DNA of 64,000 nucleotides from Romboutsia_C sp015668195 (GTDB lineage: Bacteria > Bacillota > Clostridia > Peptostreptococcales > Peptostreptococcaceae), in assembly GCF_015668195.1 (NCBI RefSeq), contig NZ_JADPFC010000001.1, positions 124,001-188,000 on the forward strand, given 5' to 3'. Positions 41,593 through 51,806 of this stretch are shown here, piece by piece (positions within the stretch are counted from its first letter, which is position 1; each line of letters begins with the position of its first letter). The notes below the pieces were generated by a model, which did no database searches, was not told where the DNA came from, and saw only the letters and a list, made by a program, of their open reading frames with translations. A program made the position numbers and the translations under genes.

Positions 41593-43602
41593 GTGAGGGT
41601 GAGAAATGTCTTTAATAATTCTATAGAGCAAAAAAGAATAAGTGTTGTAATAATACTTTTAATATCAATGACAATATTTAGCTTATACATAATGCGGTTA
41701 AATTTGCTTGTAAACAAGGGAGCATCATTTGAGCTTACCAGATCTTGTTTTATAAGATTTTTCAATGCTATTTTGGCAATACTAAGTATTTTAAGTTGTA
41801 TTATATCTTATAATAGTAACAAAAAAAAGGAATTATTTATAGTTGCATTAATGTACACTATATTTTTTATAGATATATTTGTATCAAATCAAATATATAT
41901 TAAAGGTGATAAAACATATACATATTTTGCAATAGGAACATCTTTTATAAGGCTTATAGTTATTAGTATAGCAGCTAGTAATCTAGAAAATTTAAAGAAT
42001 ATAATTGATGATAATAAGATAAAGGCTACATTAATAATTATGCTGATAACGTTTTTATCAATATGCTTAGAGTATAAATATAGTTTATATAATAATTTTC
42101 TAGGTATTAACTTTATAAAAAATTATAATATATCATTATTTATAATATATTTAATTATATCAGGAATATTTTTCACAAAAAGCATAGTTAAAAAAGATTA
42201 CATATATGGATTAATAGGTTTTAGTGCTATCATGTTTTCTATAAAATCTATATATGATTATAATAGTTTGATAAAACATAATGAAGAAATTAACTTAACT
42301 GCAACATCGGTAATATATATGGGTTTTATTATATTTATAATAGGCCTATTTATAGAGCTTAGTCAAAATATAAAGATGAATAGAAGATTAGATGAACAAA
42401 GGGACTTATTTTTTAAAATAGTAGAAGAAAATAAATACAGTAGTATTGTTATATGTGATGAAGAGTACAATATAAAATATGCTAATAAAAGAGCTAGAAA
42501 TAATAACCTAAAAGCATCAGATATTAAAGAATCAAAAGAGGATAATGATAAACATAACTTAAAGTTTATGTATTCAAACAAAGCAGTCTTTGATAAAGTT
42601 GAAAAAAAACTTAGAAAAGATGAAAATTATAGTGAAAGTATATACATAAAAGAAAATGATATGATAGTAGATATTTCTATACAGGAGTTAAAAAAAAATA
42701 ATACTATATATAAATTGGTAAGATTAAAGGATGTATCTGAAAAGTTCAAGATGGAAAAAGCATTACTAGAATATGAAAATATAAGACAACAAGAACAAGT
42801 TAAAACAGAGTTTTTTGCAAATATAAGTCACGAGCTAAAGACACCATTAAATATAATATACTCGACTATGCAATTATTAACGGCTAGTACACAAAAAAGT
42901 GATTTCAAAAACATATACTTAAGGTATAAAGGTTGTTTAGATATAAATTGTAAAAGAATGCTTAGATTAATAGATAATATAGTAGATGTTACTAAGTTTG
43001 AAGTAGGATATAAGATTCCTAACTATGGAAACTACGATATAGTGAGGATTGTTGAGGGTATAACTACATCTGTTATAAATTATGCTAGAGTTAAAAATAT
43101 CGAAGTTATATTTGATACAGATGTAGAAGAACTTGACATAAAATTAGACCCAGACATGATGGAAAGAGTGATGTTAAATCTACTATCAAATGCTATAAAA
43201 TTTAGTAACAAAGGTGGTACTATCCTAGTAGACATATCAACTAATAAAAAATGGGTTAAAATAAAAGTAAAGGACGAAGGAATTGGTATACCTCCTCATA
43301 TTAAATCAAGGGTATTTGATAGATTTGTTCAAGGTGATAAATCTTTAAGAAGAGAAAATGAAGGTAGTGGAATAGGATTAAGTATAGTGAAATCTATAAT
43401 AGAACTGATGGGTGGGAAAATTCACTTAAAAAGTGAGGAAAATATAGGTTCAGAGTTTACTATTTTGCTACCTAATGAAGTATTAAAAGAATATAATCAA
43501 AATGAAGTTATACATAAAGATTATGATATAGATATACAAAGAATACAGTTAGAATTTTCAGATATATATGAGCTATATAATGAAAGTTCTTATATACTAT
43601 AA
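41593..43602 (+). CDS. Membrane PAS-type sensor histidine kinase
   Basis: A 669-residue kinase. Seven to eight N-terminal helices (about 12-255) form a MASE-like membrane sensor, followed by a degenerate PAS domain (about 275-385), a dimerisation domain with H413 (FFANISHELKTPLNI), and an ATPase domain with NLLSNAIKFS, DEGIGIPPHI and GSGIGLSIVKS. The tail after about 645 (DIDIQRIQLEFSDIYELY) is conserved in the nearby pseudogene copy. The start is GTG 41593 after AGGGGG. No response regulator is adjacent, so its partner is elsewhere. Confidence 0.9.
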   Translation: MRVRNVFNNSIEQKRISVVIILLISMTIFSLYIMRLNLLVNKGASFELTRSCFIRFFNAILAILSILSCIISYNSNKKKELFIVALMYTIFFIDIFVSNQIYIKGDKTYTYFAIGTSFIRLIVISIAASNLENLKNIIDDNKIKATLIIMLITFLSICLEYKYSLYNNFLGINFIKNYNISLFIIYLIISGIFFTKSIVKKDYIYGLIGFSAIMFSIKSIYDYNSLIKHNEEINLTATSVIYMGFIIFIIGLFIELSQNIKMNRRLDEQRDLFFKIVEENKYSSIVICDEEYNIKYANKRARNNNLKASDIKESKEDNDKHNLKFMYSNKAVFDKVEKKLRKDENYSESIYIKENDMIVDISIQELKKNNTIYKLVRLKDVSEKFKMEKALLEYENIRQQEQVKTEFFANISHELKTPLNIIYSTMQLLTASTQKSDFKNIYLRYKGCLDINCKRMLRLIDNIVDVTKFEVGYKIPNYGNYDIVRIVEGITTSVINYARVKNIEVIFDTDVEELDIKLDPDMMERVMLNLLSNAIKFSNKGGTILVDISTNKKWVKIKVKDEGIGIPPHIKSRVFDRFVQGDKSLRRENEGSGIGLSIVKSIIELMGGKIHLKSEENIGSEFTILLPNEVLKEYNQNEVIHKDYDIDIQRIQLEFSDIYELYNESSYIL

Positions 43603-43680
43603 AGCTCTTTTATTTATAATAATATATTTACAATTTAGCATAAATATTATTATAATATTTAAAATAAAGGAACTAGATAA

Positions 43681-43872
43681 ATGAAAAAGATAGTATTTAG
43701 ATGGATAGGATTTCTAACAATACCATCAATAGTTCTAGTAATTTATGTACTATCAACTAGAGTTGGAGTAAAATCTTATGAAATAGAATTTTTAATAATG
43801 CTAGGACTTTTTTTAGGTATAATTTTAGGTGGAGTTTATGAAGGCATTAGAATAATAAAATTAAAAAAATAA
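43681..43872 (+). CDS. Small two-helix membrane protein
   Basis: A 63-residue protein with two membrane helices (about 7-25 and 37-56; FLIMLGLFLGIILGGVYEG) and a basic C-terminus (RIIKLKK). AAAGGAA precedes ATG 43681. Placed between the kinase and its decayed copy. Family not recognised. Confidence 0.6.
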   Translation: MKKIVFRWIGFLTIPSIVLVIYVLSTRVGVKSYEIEFLIMLGLFLGIILGGVYEGIRIIKLKK

Positions 43873-43876
43873 ATTA

Positions 43877-43919
43877 AGAAGCTATATATAAACATTATAT
43901 TTTATATGTAGCTTTTTAG
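43877..43919 (+). terminator. Terminator after the small membrane protein
   Basis: AAGCTA-TATATAAA / TTTATAT-GTAGCTT hairpin with a T run. Confidence 0.75.
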
Positions 43920-44039
43920 TATGGTAAATAATAAGTTATATTAATTAACTATAATCTAAAAAACAAAAACTTACAGTTTATATGATATAATCACGTAGCA
44001 TAGTATTAAAATGGGAAATTTTAATGTTTTTTAGGATAT

Positions 44040-44561
44040 GAGAGAAGAAAATGAAAAGAATATGATAATTATATTTCTAATATCTATTATGGTATTTGGA
44101 GGTTATATAATAAGATTAGGGTTACTTATAGAGGGATAATCAAATTTTGAATTCACAAGGTCATAGTTTATAAGGTTTTTATACAATTTTAGCCACTTTA
44201 GTAGATATTTCAACTACAAACAAGTGGGTAGTATAAAGGTAAAGGATGAGGGTATAGGTATACCTATTGAGATTTAAGATAAGGTATTTGATAATTTGTC
44301 CAGGGTGATAAGTCATTAAAAAGAGAAAATGAAGGTAGTGGAGTAGGGTTAAGTATAACAAAATCTATTGTTGAGTTAATGGGAGATAATATAAACTTAA
44401 AAAGCAATGGGATAAGAGGAACAGAGTTTACTATTTTATTACCTAATGAAGTTTTAGAAGAGGAAAATAACAAAAAAATAGTAAGTAACGTTTATAAAGT
44501 TGATATACAAAAGATACAGTTAGAATTTTCAGATATATATGAACTTTACGATGCAGTATAA
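44040..44561 (+). pseudogene. Decayed, internally deleted copy of the sensor kinase
   Basis: Fragments align to the kinase at 41593-43602. The 5' part (about 44060-44200) matches its first membrane helices (SFIRF-like segment) with stops. It then jumps, losing about 500 codons, to LVDIST-KW, KVKDEGIGIP, DKVFD and, in another frame, KENEGSG-VGLSI, then GTEFTILLPNEVLEEE (44379-44561) with the shared tail VDIQKIQLEFSDIYELYD. Several in-frame stops and frameshifts make it non-functional. Confidence 0.9.
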
Positions 44562-44691
44562 ATATATTTAGTGAACTAATATTTAATTAAAATTAAAAAA
44601 TAGATTGTAATTAAGTATGTAAAAGTTAATTACTACATTTAATAGTATTTAGCTTTTTAACTACAAAGCTAACCCTAATTTAATATTGTTC

Positions 44692-44745
44692 AAAAAAACC
44701 TATATATAAATACCTTTTGCGTATTTTAAATATAGGTTTTTTATT
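44692..44745 (-). terminator. Terminator of the thrE-type operon
   Basis: AAAAAACCTA / TAGGTTTTTT flanks an inner AAATAC / GTATTT pair. T and A runs at the two ends would serve both strands. Confidence 0.8.
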
Positions 44746-44766
44746 TTTTGAACTTATTTTAATTTT

Positions 44767-45225
44767 TCAACTAAGATTATGAGATTTGATTTTATGAAAA
44801 ACTTTCAATGATTGTACAAATATGAAAAAACCAACAACTATTCCAAGAGATATTCCTAAAATTATCATAAAAGTTTCCATTCCCTTTTGTCTAAATATAT
44901 TCATATTCATACTTATTGCTGCCAACATTGTATAATAAAAGCTACTACCTGGAAGTAGCGGAACAACTGAAGGAATTAAACAAATATTAGCAGGTGTTTT
45001 TAATACACGTGCCATAATCTCAGAATATATACATACCAATATAGCAGATAAAAAATTTGCTAGAAATAAACTACTGCTCATATTCAAAACGAACAAATAC
45101 ATTATCCATGAAATGAACGCACCAAATGATATTGATATTAACTTTGACTTATCTACATTAAAGTAAATAGCAAAGCCAACTGTACCAGAGACAGCTGTTA
45201 TAATTTGTATTAAATTACTATCCAT
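44767..45225 (-). CDS. Threonine/serine exporter subunit, YjjB-like
   Basis: A 152-residue membrane protein with four to five helices of the DUF3815/ThrE C-terminal family (SFGAFISWIMYLFVL, ICLIPSVVPLLPGSSFYYTMLAA). With the preceding gene it forms the split ThrE-type amino acid exporter, equivalent to YjjP-YjjB. GGAGG precedes ATG 45225, 17 bases after the upstream stop. Confidence 0.87.
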   Translation of the reverse strand: MDSNLIQIITAVSGTVGFAIYFNVDKSKLISISFGAFISWIMYLFVLNMSSSLFLANFLSAILVCIYSEIMARVLKTPANICLIPSVVPLLPGSSFYYTMLAAISMNMNIFRQKGMETFMIILGISLGIVVGFFIFVQSLKVFHKIKSHNLS

Positions 45226-45242
45226 AATTAAATCCTCCGAGA

Positions 45243-46010
45243 CTATATATGAAAAATACCAAATGCTACAAGAGATAAGCCAAATCCTAATGCAACAGAT
45301 AATGCAATTAAGACAGACTCAATTATTCTATAAAGACCTGCTATAATATCTCTATAAAATATATCCTTAACACCATTTACTAGTGCTAATGTAGGAATAA
45401 ATAACATTATATTTCCTATCATAATTTTATCTACATTTTGTCCTAGTCCAAATTTAACCAAAATTATTCCGAAACATCCTGTTATAAAACTTAAAATCAT
45501 TGTATATATCAAATTATTAGAATTATCCAAATTACAGTATTTTTCCATAAAGAAAACAATTCCGCCTATTATTCCTGCTAATATACCATCTAAAAAGCTT
45601 CCCCCAAAAAATATAGCAAATGATAGAGAAGATAAAATATATCCAATACAGTTATAATATCCGCAATTGACTGAAGAAACAGCTTTTTTAGTCATATCTT
45701 CAATATCTTTTATATCTGGGGCATTTTTACATATATACCTTGATAATTCATTTAAAGACTCTAATTTTCCTAAATTATTTGATACCTTTTTTATTCTTAC
45801 TGATTGAGTAAAATGATAGCCTTCTTTAGTTTTTATAGTTGCAATTATTAAGGTTGTTAAAGCATAAATTTCTACATTATCTATACTATAAGTCTTACAA
45901 ATGCGTCTAATACTATCTTCAACTCTCCATATTTCAGCACCAGCACCTAACATTGATTTACCAATATCAAGAGCAACGCTTAATAAATATTCACTTTCTT
46001 TCTGATTCAT
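45243..46010 (-). CDS. Threonine/serine exporter subunit, YjjP-like
   Basis: A 255-residue protein of the DUF1212/ThrE N-terminal family. A cytoplasmic domain (about 1-110; GKSMLGAGAEIWRVEDSIRRIC is the signature) precedes five membrane helices. It probably exports threonine, serine or, as shown for YjjPB in E. coli, succinate. GAGA-type ribosome binding site before ATG 46010. First gene of a two-gene operon. Confidence 0.88.
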   Translation of the reverse strand: MNQKESEYLLSVALDIGKSMLGAGAEIWRVEDSIRRICKTYSIDNVEIYALTTLIIATIKTKEGYHFTQSVRIKKVSNNLGKLESLNELSRYICKNAPDIKDIEDMTKKAVSSVNCGYYNCIGYILSSLSFAIFFGGSFLDGILAGIIGGIVFFMEKYCNLDNSNNLIYTMILSFITGCFGIILVKFGLGQNVDKIMIGNIMLFIPTLALVNGVKDIFYRDIIAGLYRIIESVLIALSVALGFGLSLVAFGIFHI

Positions 46011-46170
46011 AATCTATATCTCCATTAAACATATGTCTTAATTCTAATGATTTAGTATCAATAATATCTAAATATACAATTGTATTACTCAAATAATTAA
46101 TTTGTGTAACTTCATCGAAAAACTTCAAAAGATTATAAATGCTATAAACTATATAATCTTTAAAAAACAC
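45991..46170 (-). CDS. Possible 59-residue ORF upstream of the exporter
   Basis: A minus-strand frame from GTG 46170 reads FFKDYIVYSIYNLLKFF and IIDTKSLELRHMFNGDI and ends 20 bases inside the exporter gene. No ribosome binding site is seen. It may be the end of a lost regulator gene rather than a functional protein. A TGCATC / GATGCA hairpin with a T run lies just upstream of it (near 46160-46200). Confidence 0.3.
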   Translation of the reverse strand: MFFKDYIVYSIYNLLKFFDEVTQINYLSNTIVYLDIIDTKSLELRHMFNGDIDYESERK

Positions 46171-46840
46171 AATGCATCGCTAAAAATTTCATGATGCAGC
46201 CATATGTATATAATAATATATAAATTTATGAAAATTAGATTTATAATTTAAATTAAAAATTCTAGTTTCTAAATTTAATATTTCTTTAGTAATAAAAAAT
46301 TTTATTTTACTCATACTATACCTTCTCTTTTTATTAGATTTAACTTCAATAAGAAAAACATTTACTATGATTTTTAATTATTTGTTAATGAAGTTACTTA
46401 ATCTTATGAGTTATATAAATAATAATTATATTTATGATATATATTGTAAAATTTTAGGTTTTTGTGTAAAAATTTCACGACATATAGTATAACACAAAGT
46501 AGGTTAAAAATATATTGTCTGAAAATGATTATTTATCTAACTTTTATCTTATACAAAAGTGAAAATTTATTTAGAATAATTAGAATTTAAGTACAATGAT
46601 TATTTAAAGCTTTCTATAGAAAAAGTGCAAGAGTGCTTCGAAAAATGATAGAAAAAGAATTTATAAATTATAAATAAGAGATTTGGACAAGTACTTAAAA
46701 AATAGTAGTCAACCGTATCTCAAATGGATGAGGTTTTATCAATAATATAGAGCAGGGTTTTATTATATGTTATAATTTTAATAAATATTACTTATGTTTG
46801 TATGTTAGAGAGATATTAATTAAAAGGGGAAGATTATATT
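46171..46840. other. Gene-poor intergenic region
   Basis: A 670-base AT-rich gap. Two short plus-strand fragments near 46600-46740 read as coding-like (SARVLRKMIEKEFINYK, then DLDKYLKNSSQPYLKWMRF) but are separated by a stop and lack a start; they may be a remnant of an unidentified gene. Nothing else can be supported. Confidence 0.4.
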
Positions 46841-47677
46841 ATGAATGAAAAATTTATAGTATTAAATAATGAAGTGAAAATACCTTCAGTTGGTTTTGGA
46901 ACATATAAATTAGAAAACTATGAAGAAACAGCTAAAGTAGTAATAAATGCTTTAAATGCAGGATATAGGATGATAGATACTGCCTATTTTTATGGAAATG
47001 AAGTTGGAATAGGTAAGGGTATAAAAGAGAGTAAAATAAATAGAGAAGAAATATTTCTGGTAACTAAGCTTTGGAATGATGATCATGGATATGAGAAAAC
47101 TATTGAAGCTTTCAATAAATCATTAAATAATTTACAAGTAGATTACATAGATTTATATCTAATTCATTGGCCGAACAAATTAAATAATGAAACTTGGAGA
47201 GCATTTGAATACTTATATGAAACAGGAAAGGTAAAAGCTATAGGGGTGTGTAATTTTAAAGTAAATCATTTAGAGGGAATAAAGAAAATTGCAAAAATAA
47301 TGCCAATGGTAAATCAAGTAGAAATTCATCCTTTCAGTACTAAAAATGAAATATTAAATTACTGTAAAGATAATAATATTCAAGTTGTTGCATGGAGTCC
47401 TATAAGTAGAGGAAGAGTATTTTCTAGCAAATTAATGATAAATTTATCAGAAAAATATAAAAAAACAATAGCGCAAATAGTATTAAGATGGCATATGCAA
47501 AGAGGGATTATTCCCATACCAAAATCATCAAATGTAGATAGAATAAAAGAAAATATAGATATATTTGACTTTGAAATTTCAAATGAAGACATGGAAGCTA
47601 TTAACTCATTAAATGAAGGTGATTATATATCTGTATCAAAGCCTCCAACTAATACTATATATAATGAAGTAGAATAA
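46841..47677 (+). CDS. Aldo/keto reductase
   Basis: A 278-residue NADPH-dependent oxidoreductase with the (beta/alpha)8 fold. The catalytic tetrad is visible: Asp and Tyr in RMIDTAYFYGNE, Lys in FLVTKLWND, His in DLYLIHWPN. The cofactor motif IPIPKSSNVDRIKENIDIFDF is present. The closest types are 2,5-diketo-gluconate or methylglyoxal reductases; the real substrate is open. AAGGGGAAG precedes ATG 46841. Confidence 0.93.
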   Translation: MNEKFIVLNNEVKIPSVGFGTYKLENYEETAKVVINALNAGYRMIDTAYFYGNEVGIGKGIKESKINREEIFLVTKLWNDDHGYEKTIEAFNKSLNNLQVDYIDLYLIHWPNKLNNETWRAFEYLYETGKVKAIGVCNFKVNHLEGIKKIAKIMPMVNQVEIHPFSTKNEILNYCKDNNIQVVAWSPISRGRVFSSKLMINLSEKYKKTIAQIVLRWHMQRGIIPIPKSSNVDRIKENIDIFDFEISNEDMEAINSLNEGDYISVSKPPTNTIYNEVE

Positions 47678-47679
47678 TG

Positions 47680-47717
47680 AAAAAACCGTATCACAATAAG
47701 TGATACGGTTTTTTATA
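47680..47717 (+). terminator. Terminator after the aldo/keto reductase
   Basis: AAAAACCGTATCAC / GTGATACGGTTTTT hairpin with a T run. Confidence 0.92.
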
Positions 47718-47845
47718 TACTAGTAGATTATAAATTATTTAAATTCTTACAAGGTTATAATGTGTCAAAAAAGTAATAAAAGTGTAACTGTTTGAAAATA
47801 TATATCATATTAATATATAAACACATAATTAAGGGAGGAATATAA

Positions 47846-50800
47846 GTGTATAGCAATAACTTTGACAATATAACTAGAAAATTTAATGTTACAGTATTAT
47901 CAATACCGATTGTATATGACTTTTTTGGCGACTATGATCCAAATGGAATGATGTATATATTAAGTGAAGATAAAGAGAACGTGAAAGAGAGAGCTTTGAA
48001 AAATTTCAACAATAAAGATGAAAATGGAGATCCGCTTCCAATACCTACAGAAGAAGTTCAACCTCTTACAATAAGGGCAAATGTCGGAGATACAGTAAGA
48101 ATAGAGTTTGAGCACAATGAAAATAGAAGGTTATCAATTCATATGCAAGGAATTAAGTATAGAAATATAAAATCTGATGGAGCTAATGTAGGTTACAATG
48201 AGGACTCTACAGTTGGTCCAGGTGAAAAGATAATATATGAATGGTATGCAGATAGAGAAGGGATATTTTACTTTAGTGATATGGGAGATACTAGATCTAG
48301 TGAAGATGCAACTAATATACATGGCCTATTTGGGGCCCTTATAGTACAAGCTAAAGGATCTACATGGACAGACCCTGTAGATGGATCTGAACTTCGAAGT
48401 GGTATATTTGCTGATATACACAATCCATTTAAGCCAAGTTTTAGAGAATATGCAGTATATTTTCATGATGAACTTGAAGCTGTAAATAGATTTGGAAATC
48501 AAATAATAGATCCTCATACTAATCAACCAATGAGCGTAACTGCTATCAGTTACAGATCAGAACCAATGGTAAATAGAGCTAATTTTATACCATTAAAAGA
48601 TAGAGGTATTAAATGTTGTAATCCTTTCAAGCAAGATGATAGATGTAGCCGTACAGATATAGTAGAACCTAATCATATGCTAGTAGATGGAGAAGACGTT
48701 TCTATGAGTTCATGGACTTATGGAGACCCATCAACTTTTATACCAAGAGCATATAAAGGAGATCCTTCAAAATTTAGACTTATACATGGAGGTGTATTAG
48801 AAACACATGTATTCCATCTTCATACACATCAATGGAAGTTAGAACCAGATGATCCGAATTCGACTATAATAGATTCTATATCAATAAGCCCTCAAGAAAG
48901 TTATACTATAGATATATTACATGGAGCAGGAAGTTTACCTGGGTCTATAGGAGACCATATATGGCACTGTCATTTATATCCTCACTTTCATGAAGGAATG
49001 TGGTCTTTATGGAGAGTATTTGATAGATTAGAAACAGGCAAAGATGTAATACTTGAAAATGGAGAAATTATACGTCCACTATATCCAGATGGAACTTATA
49101 TAAAAGCTCTAAATCCTTTACCTGATAGAGAAAAACCACCTAAAAAAGATTTAGAACACCCAGGATATCCAGGATTTATAAATGGAGAGTTTAAAGAAAG
49201 AGCAAAACAGCCACCTTTAGGAATAATTAATCAAGAAGGTCAAAATAAAATGTGCCCAACTGATATTGAAATAGCGAACCTTTCAAAGGATGTTACTAGA
49301 GGAGCTTTATACACTCAACCTTGTCCAGATACAAGTAAATGTTACTTTAAAGAGCCAGATGCTATTTTTGAACTATTTGCACTGCAAGCAAAATTGATAT
49401 ATAACAATGCAGGATGGCATGATCCATATGGAAGATTTTATGTTATGAAAGAGCAAATAGAAGAATATACAGGGCATAAGGTAACAGATGAAAACAAAGA
49501 AGAGTTAGCTAAGAGGTATGTAGCTGGAATAGAAAATGAAGAGATTAATGTAGAACCATTAGTTATAAGAGCGAATAAAGGTGATTGTATAGAAGTTAGA
49601 CTTACTAATTTTTTACCAGAAACATTACCGAAAACAGAATTTCAACTAGAAACTTTAACTGACAATGTAAGTTTTCATATACATTTAGTTAAATTTGATG
49701 TTATAGCTTCAGATGGTGGTTCAAATGGATATAATAATATGGATTCTGTTTTTTATGGAGAGACCCTAGTAGAAAGATACTATGCTAATGAAGAATTAAA
49801 TGCTTGCTTCTTCCACGATCATATGAATCCAAATTCACATCAACAACATGGGGTGTTTGGAAGTCTTATAATAGAACCTAAAGGATCAACATATCATGAT
49901 CCTAAAACAGGTAATCCAATAAAATATGGAACGAAAGCAGTAATAAAAACACCTTCAGGTAGAACTTTCAGGGAATTTGGATTATTTGTTCATGACTTTT
50001 CCCTACTATTTGATAAAGATAAAAACCCATTAAATCCACCTCCATTTTCAGGATCACATGATGACCCAGGTGTTATGGGTATAAACTATAAATGCGAACC
50101 TTTAAGAGAAAGATTAAATGATAATGACCCAGCTTATGTATTTAGTTCTAAAGTACACGGTGATCCAGTGACACCATTACTTGAAACATATCCAGGAGAT
50201 GAAATTGTAATAAGATTATTAGATGGAGCACAAGAAGAGCAACATGCATTCAATATAAATGGAATGAAGTGGAGAAAAGAAATAACAGATAAAAAATCAC
50301 CATTAGTTCAATCTCAAACATTAGGAATATCAGAAGCATTTAATATAAAAATAACAGATGATTATAAAGCAGGAGATTATATTTACTACTTTGGAGGACA
50401 AGATGATTTCTGGTTAGGTTTATGGGGAATAATAAGAGTTTATAAAGATAAAACTGAAAAATTATTGCCTATAAGTAGTCATAATAACTGTATAAATGAT
50501 ATGGATACAATGAAAAAACAAAATATAATCACTAGAGAGTTTCATATAGCAGCCATCCAAAAAGATATACGATATAATAATTTTAAAGACCATGATCCAG
50601 ATGGATTGTTATTTGTGCCGTATGAACACAAAGATGCTATAATTAATGGAAAGATGGAACCAGTTCCATTGATATTAAGAGCAAATAAAGGTGAATATAT
50701 AAAAGTGACTTTAACTAATCTCTTTACTAAACCAATACCATATCATGATTTTCCAGGAGTACCAGTAGATAAAGAAATTAAGCCATCTATGAGGGTAGGA

Positions 50801-51634
50801 ATTAGCCCACAATTTTTAAAATTTGATCCAATAAACAGTAGTGGTATAAATATAGGATATAACGATGTAGATCAAACTGTAGGACCTGGAGAAAGTATAG
50901 AATATTTATGGTATGCAGATGAAGAATATGGAACTTGCTTATTATCATCATTTACAGATATAAGAAATCATAGATATCATGGTTTATTTGGAGCAATAAT
51001 AATAGAACCAGAAGGATCACAAATACGTAGTTCTAGCAATAATGGATATAAAGACAATTACAAAGAACAAGTAACAGTATCTGTAGATGGAAATGAACAA
51101 TTTAGAGAGTTTGTAATGTTTATGCACAATGGAATAAGACTTTTGGATGCACATGGTAATTTAATAAAAACTAATCAAGTAAATGAAGACGGTGAAGTAC
51201 CTGAACCAGTAGATTTTGAAGATAGAGGTGAAAAAGGATTTAATTATAGATCAGAAAGATTCTTTAATAGATTAGAATCTAAGCCTAATTATGATATATC
51301 AAAAATATTTAGCTCTAAAGTTCATGGAGATCCAGCTACACCAATATTTGAAGCTTCACCAGGAGAAAAAGTTATAATAAGGCTTCTAATGCCAGCCGAT
51401 AAACCTAGAAATACTTGTTTTGTACTTCATGGCCATAAATGGAAAGCCCAACCAGAGGATCAATTTACAAGAAAAATATCAGCTCAAGGAGCTATGAGTA
51501 TAGGAAATGTGTTTAATATAGAATTATTAAATGGAGCATCCATGATACCTGGGGACTATTTATATAGATCAGGGCTTATAAGATGGGATATAGAATCAGG
51601 TATGTGGGGTATATTTAGAATTAATAAGAATTGA
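47846..51634 (+). CDS. Large six-domain multicopper oxidase
   Basis: A 1262-residue multicopper oxidase made of three tandem two-cupredoxin units, marked by HGLFGALIVQ, HGVFGSLIIE and HGLFGAIIIE and by three GDP-S/VTP motifs. Complete copper ligands exist only in domain 2 (H321, H324, H326, then H374-C375-H376, H380, M385: type 1 plus half the trinuclear site) and domain 3 (H611, H613, H657, H659). Domains 1, 4, 5 and 6 have lost most ligands. Size recalls MnxG-type Mn(II) oxidases and ceruloplasmin. It has no signal peptide, so it is cytoplasmic or, like CotA and MnxG, spore-surface. Start GTG 47846 after GGGAGG. Monocistronic. Confidence 0.9.
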   Translation: MYSNNFDNITRKFNVTVLSIPIVYDFFGDYDPNGMMYILSEDKENVKERALKNFNNKDENGDPLPIPTEEVQPLTIRANVGDTVRIEFEHNENRRLSIHMQGIKYRNIKSDGANVGYNEDSTVGPGEKIIYEWYADREGIFYFSDMGDTRSSEDATNIHGLFGALIVQAKGSTWTDPVDGSELRSGIFADIHNPFKPSFREYAVYFHDELEAVNRFGNQIIDPHTNQPMSVTAISYRSEPMVNRANFIPLKDRGIKCCNPFKQDDRCSRTDIVEPNHMLVDGEDVSMSSWTYGDPSTFIPRAYKGDPSKFRLIHGGVLETHVFHLHTHQWKLEPDDPNSTIIDSISISPQESYTIDILHGAGSLPGSIGDHIWHCHLYPHFHEGMWSLWRVFDRLETGKDVILENGEIIRPLYPDGTYIKALNPLPDREKPPKKDLEHPGYPGFINGEFKERAKQPPLGIINQEGQNKMCPTDIEIANLSKDVTRGALYTQPCPDTSKCYFKEPDAIFELFALQAKLIYNNAGWHDPYGRFYVMKEQIEEYTGHKVTDENKEELAKRYVAGIENEEINVEPLVIRANKGDCIEVRLTNFLPETLPKTEFQLETLTDNVSFHIHLVKFDVIASDGGSNGYNNMDSVFYGETLVERYYANEELNACFFHDHMNPNSHQQHGVFGSLIIEPKGSTYHDPKTGNPIKYGTKAVIKTPSGRTFREFGLFVHDFSLLFDKDKNPLNPPPFSGSHDDPGVMGINYKCEPLRERLNDNDPAYVFSSKVHGDPVTPLLETYPGDEIVIRLLDGAQEEQHAFNINGMKWRKEITDKKSPLVQSQTLGISEAFNIKITDDYKAGDYIYYFGGQDDFWLGLWGIIRVYKDKTEKLLPISSHNNCINDMDTMKKQNIITREFHIAAIQKDIRYNNFKDHDPDGLLFVPYEHKDAIINGKMEPVPLILRANKGEYIKVTLTNLFTKPIPYHDFPGVPVDKEIKPSMRVGISPQFLKFDPINSSGINIGYNDVDQTVGPGESIEYLWYADEEYGTCLLSSFTDIRNHRYHGLFGAIIIEPEGSQIRSSSNNGYKDNYKEQVTVSVDGNEQFREFVMFMHNGIRLLDAHGNLIKTNQVNEDGEVPEPVDFEDRGEKGFNYRSERFFNRLESKPNYDISKIFSSKVHGDPATPIFEASPGEKVIIRLLMPADKPRNTCFVLHGHKWKAQPEDQFTRKISAQGAMSIGNVFNIELLNGASMIPGDYLYRSGLIRWDIESGMWGIFRINKN

Positions 51635-51684
51635 TATTTAAAGCCATACCATAATTAAAAGATAATCCTTATAAAATTAAATTA

Positions 51685-51722
51685 AAAAGCTATATAAACT
51701 TTAAAGTTTATATAGCTTTTTA
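51685..51722 (+). terminator. Terminator after the multicopper oxidase
   Basis: A perfect 36-base palindrome (AAAAGCTATATAAACTTT and its complement) ending in TTTT. Confidence 0.9.
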
Positions 51723-51806
51723 GTTATAATTGAAATTGATTGCAAAAATTTAGATATTATATCATTATTGTGGTGCTTTAAAGAAATAATTTCATAGATA
51801 ATAACA

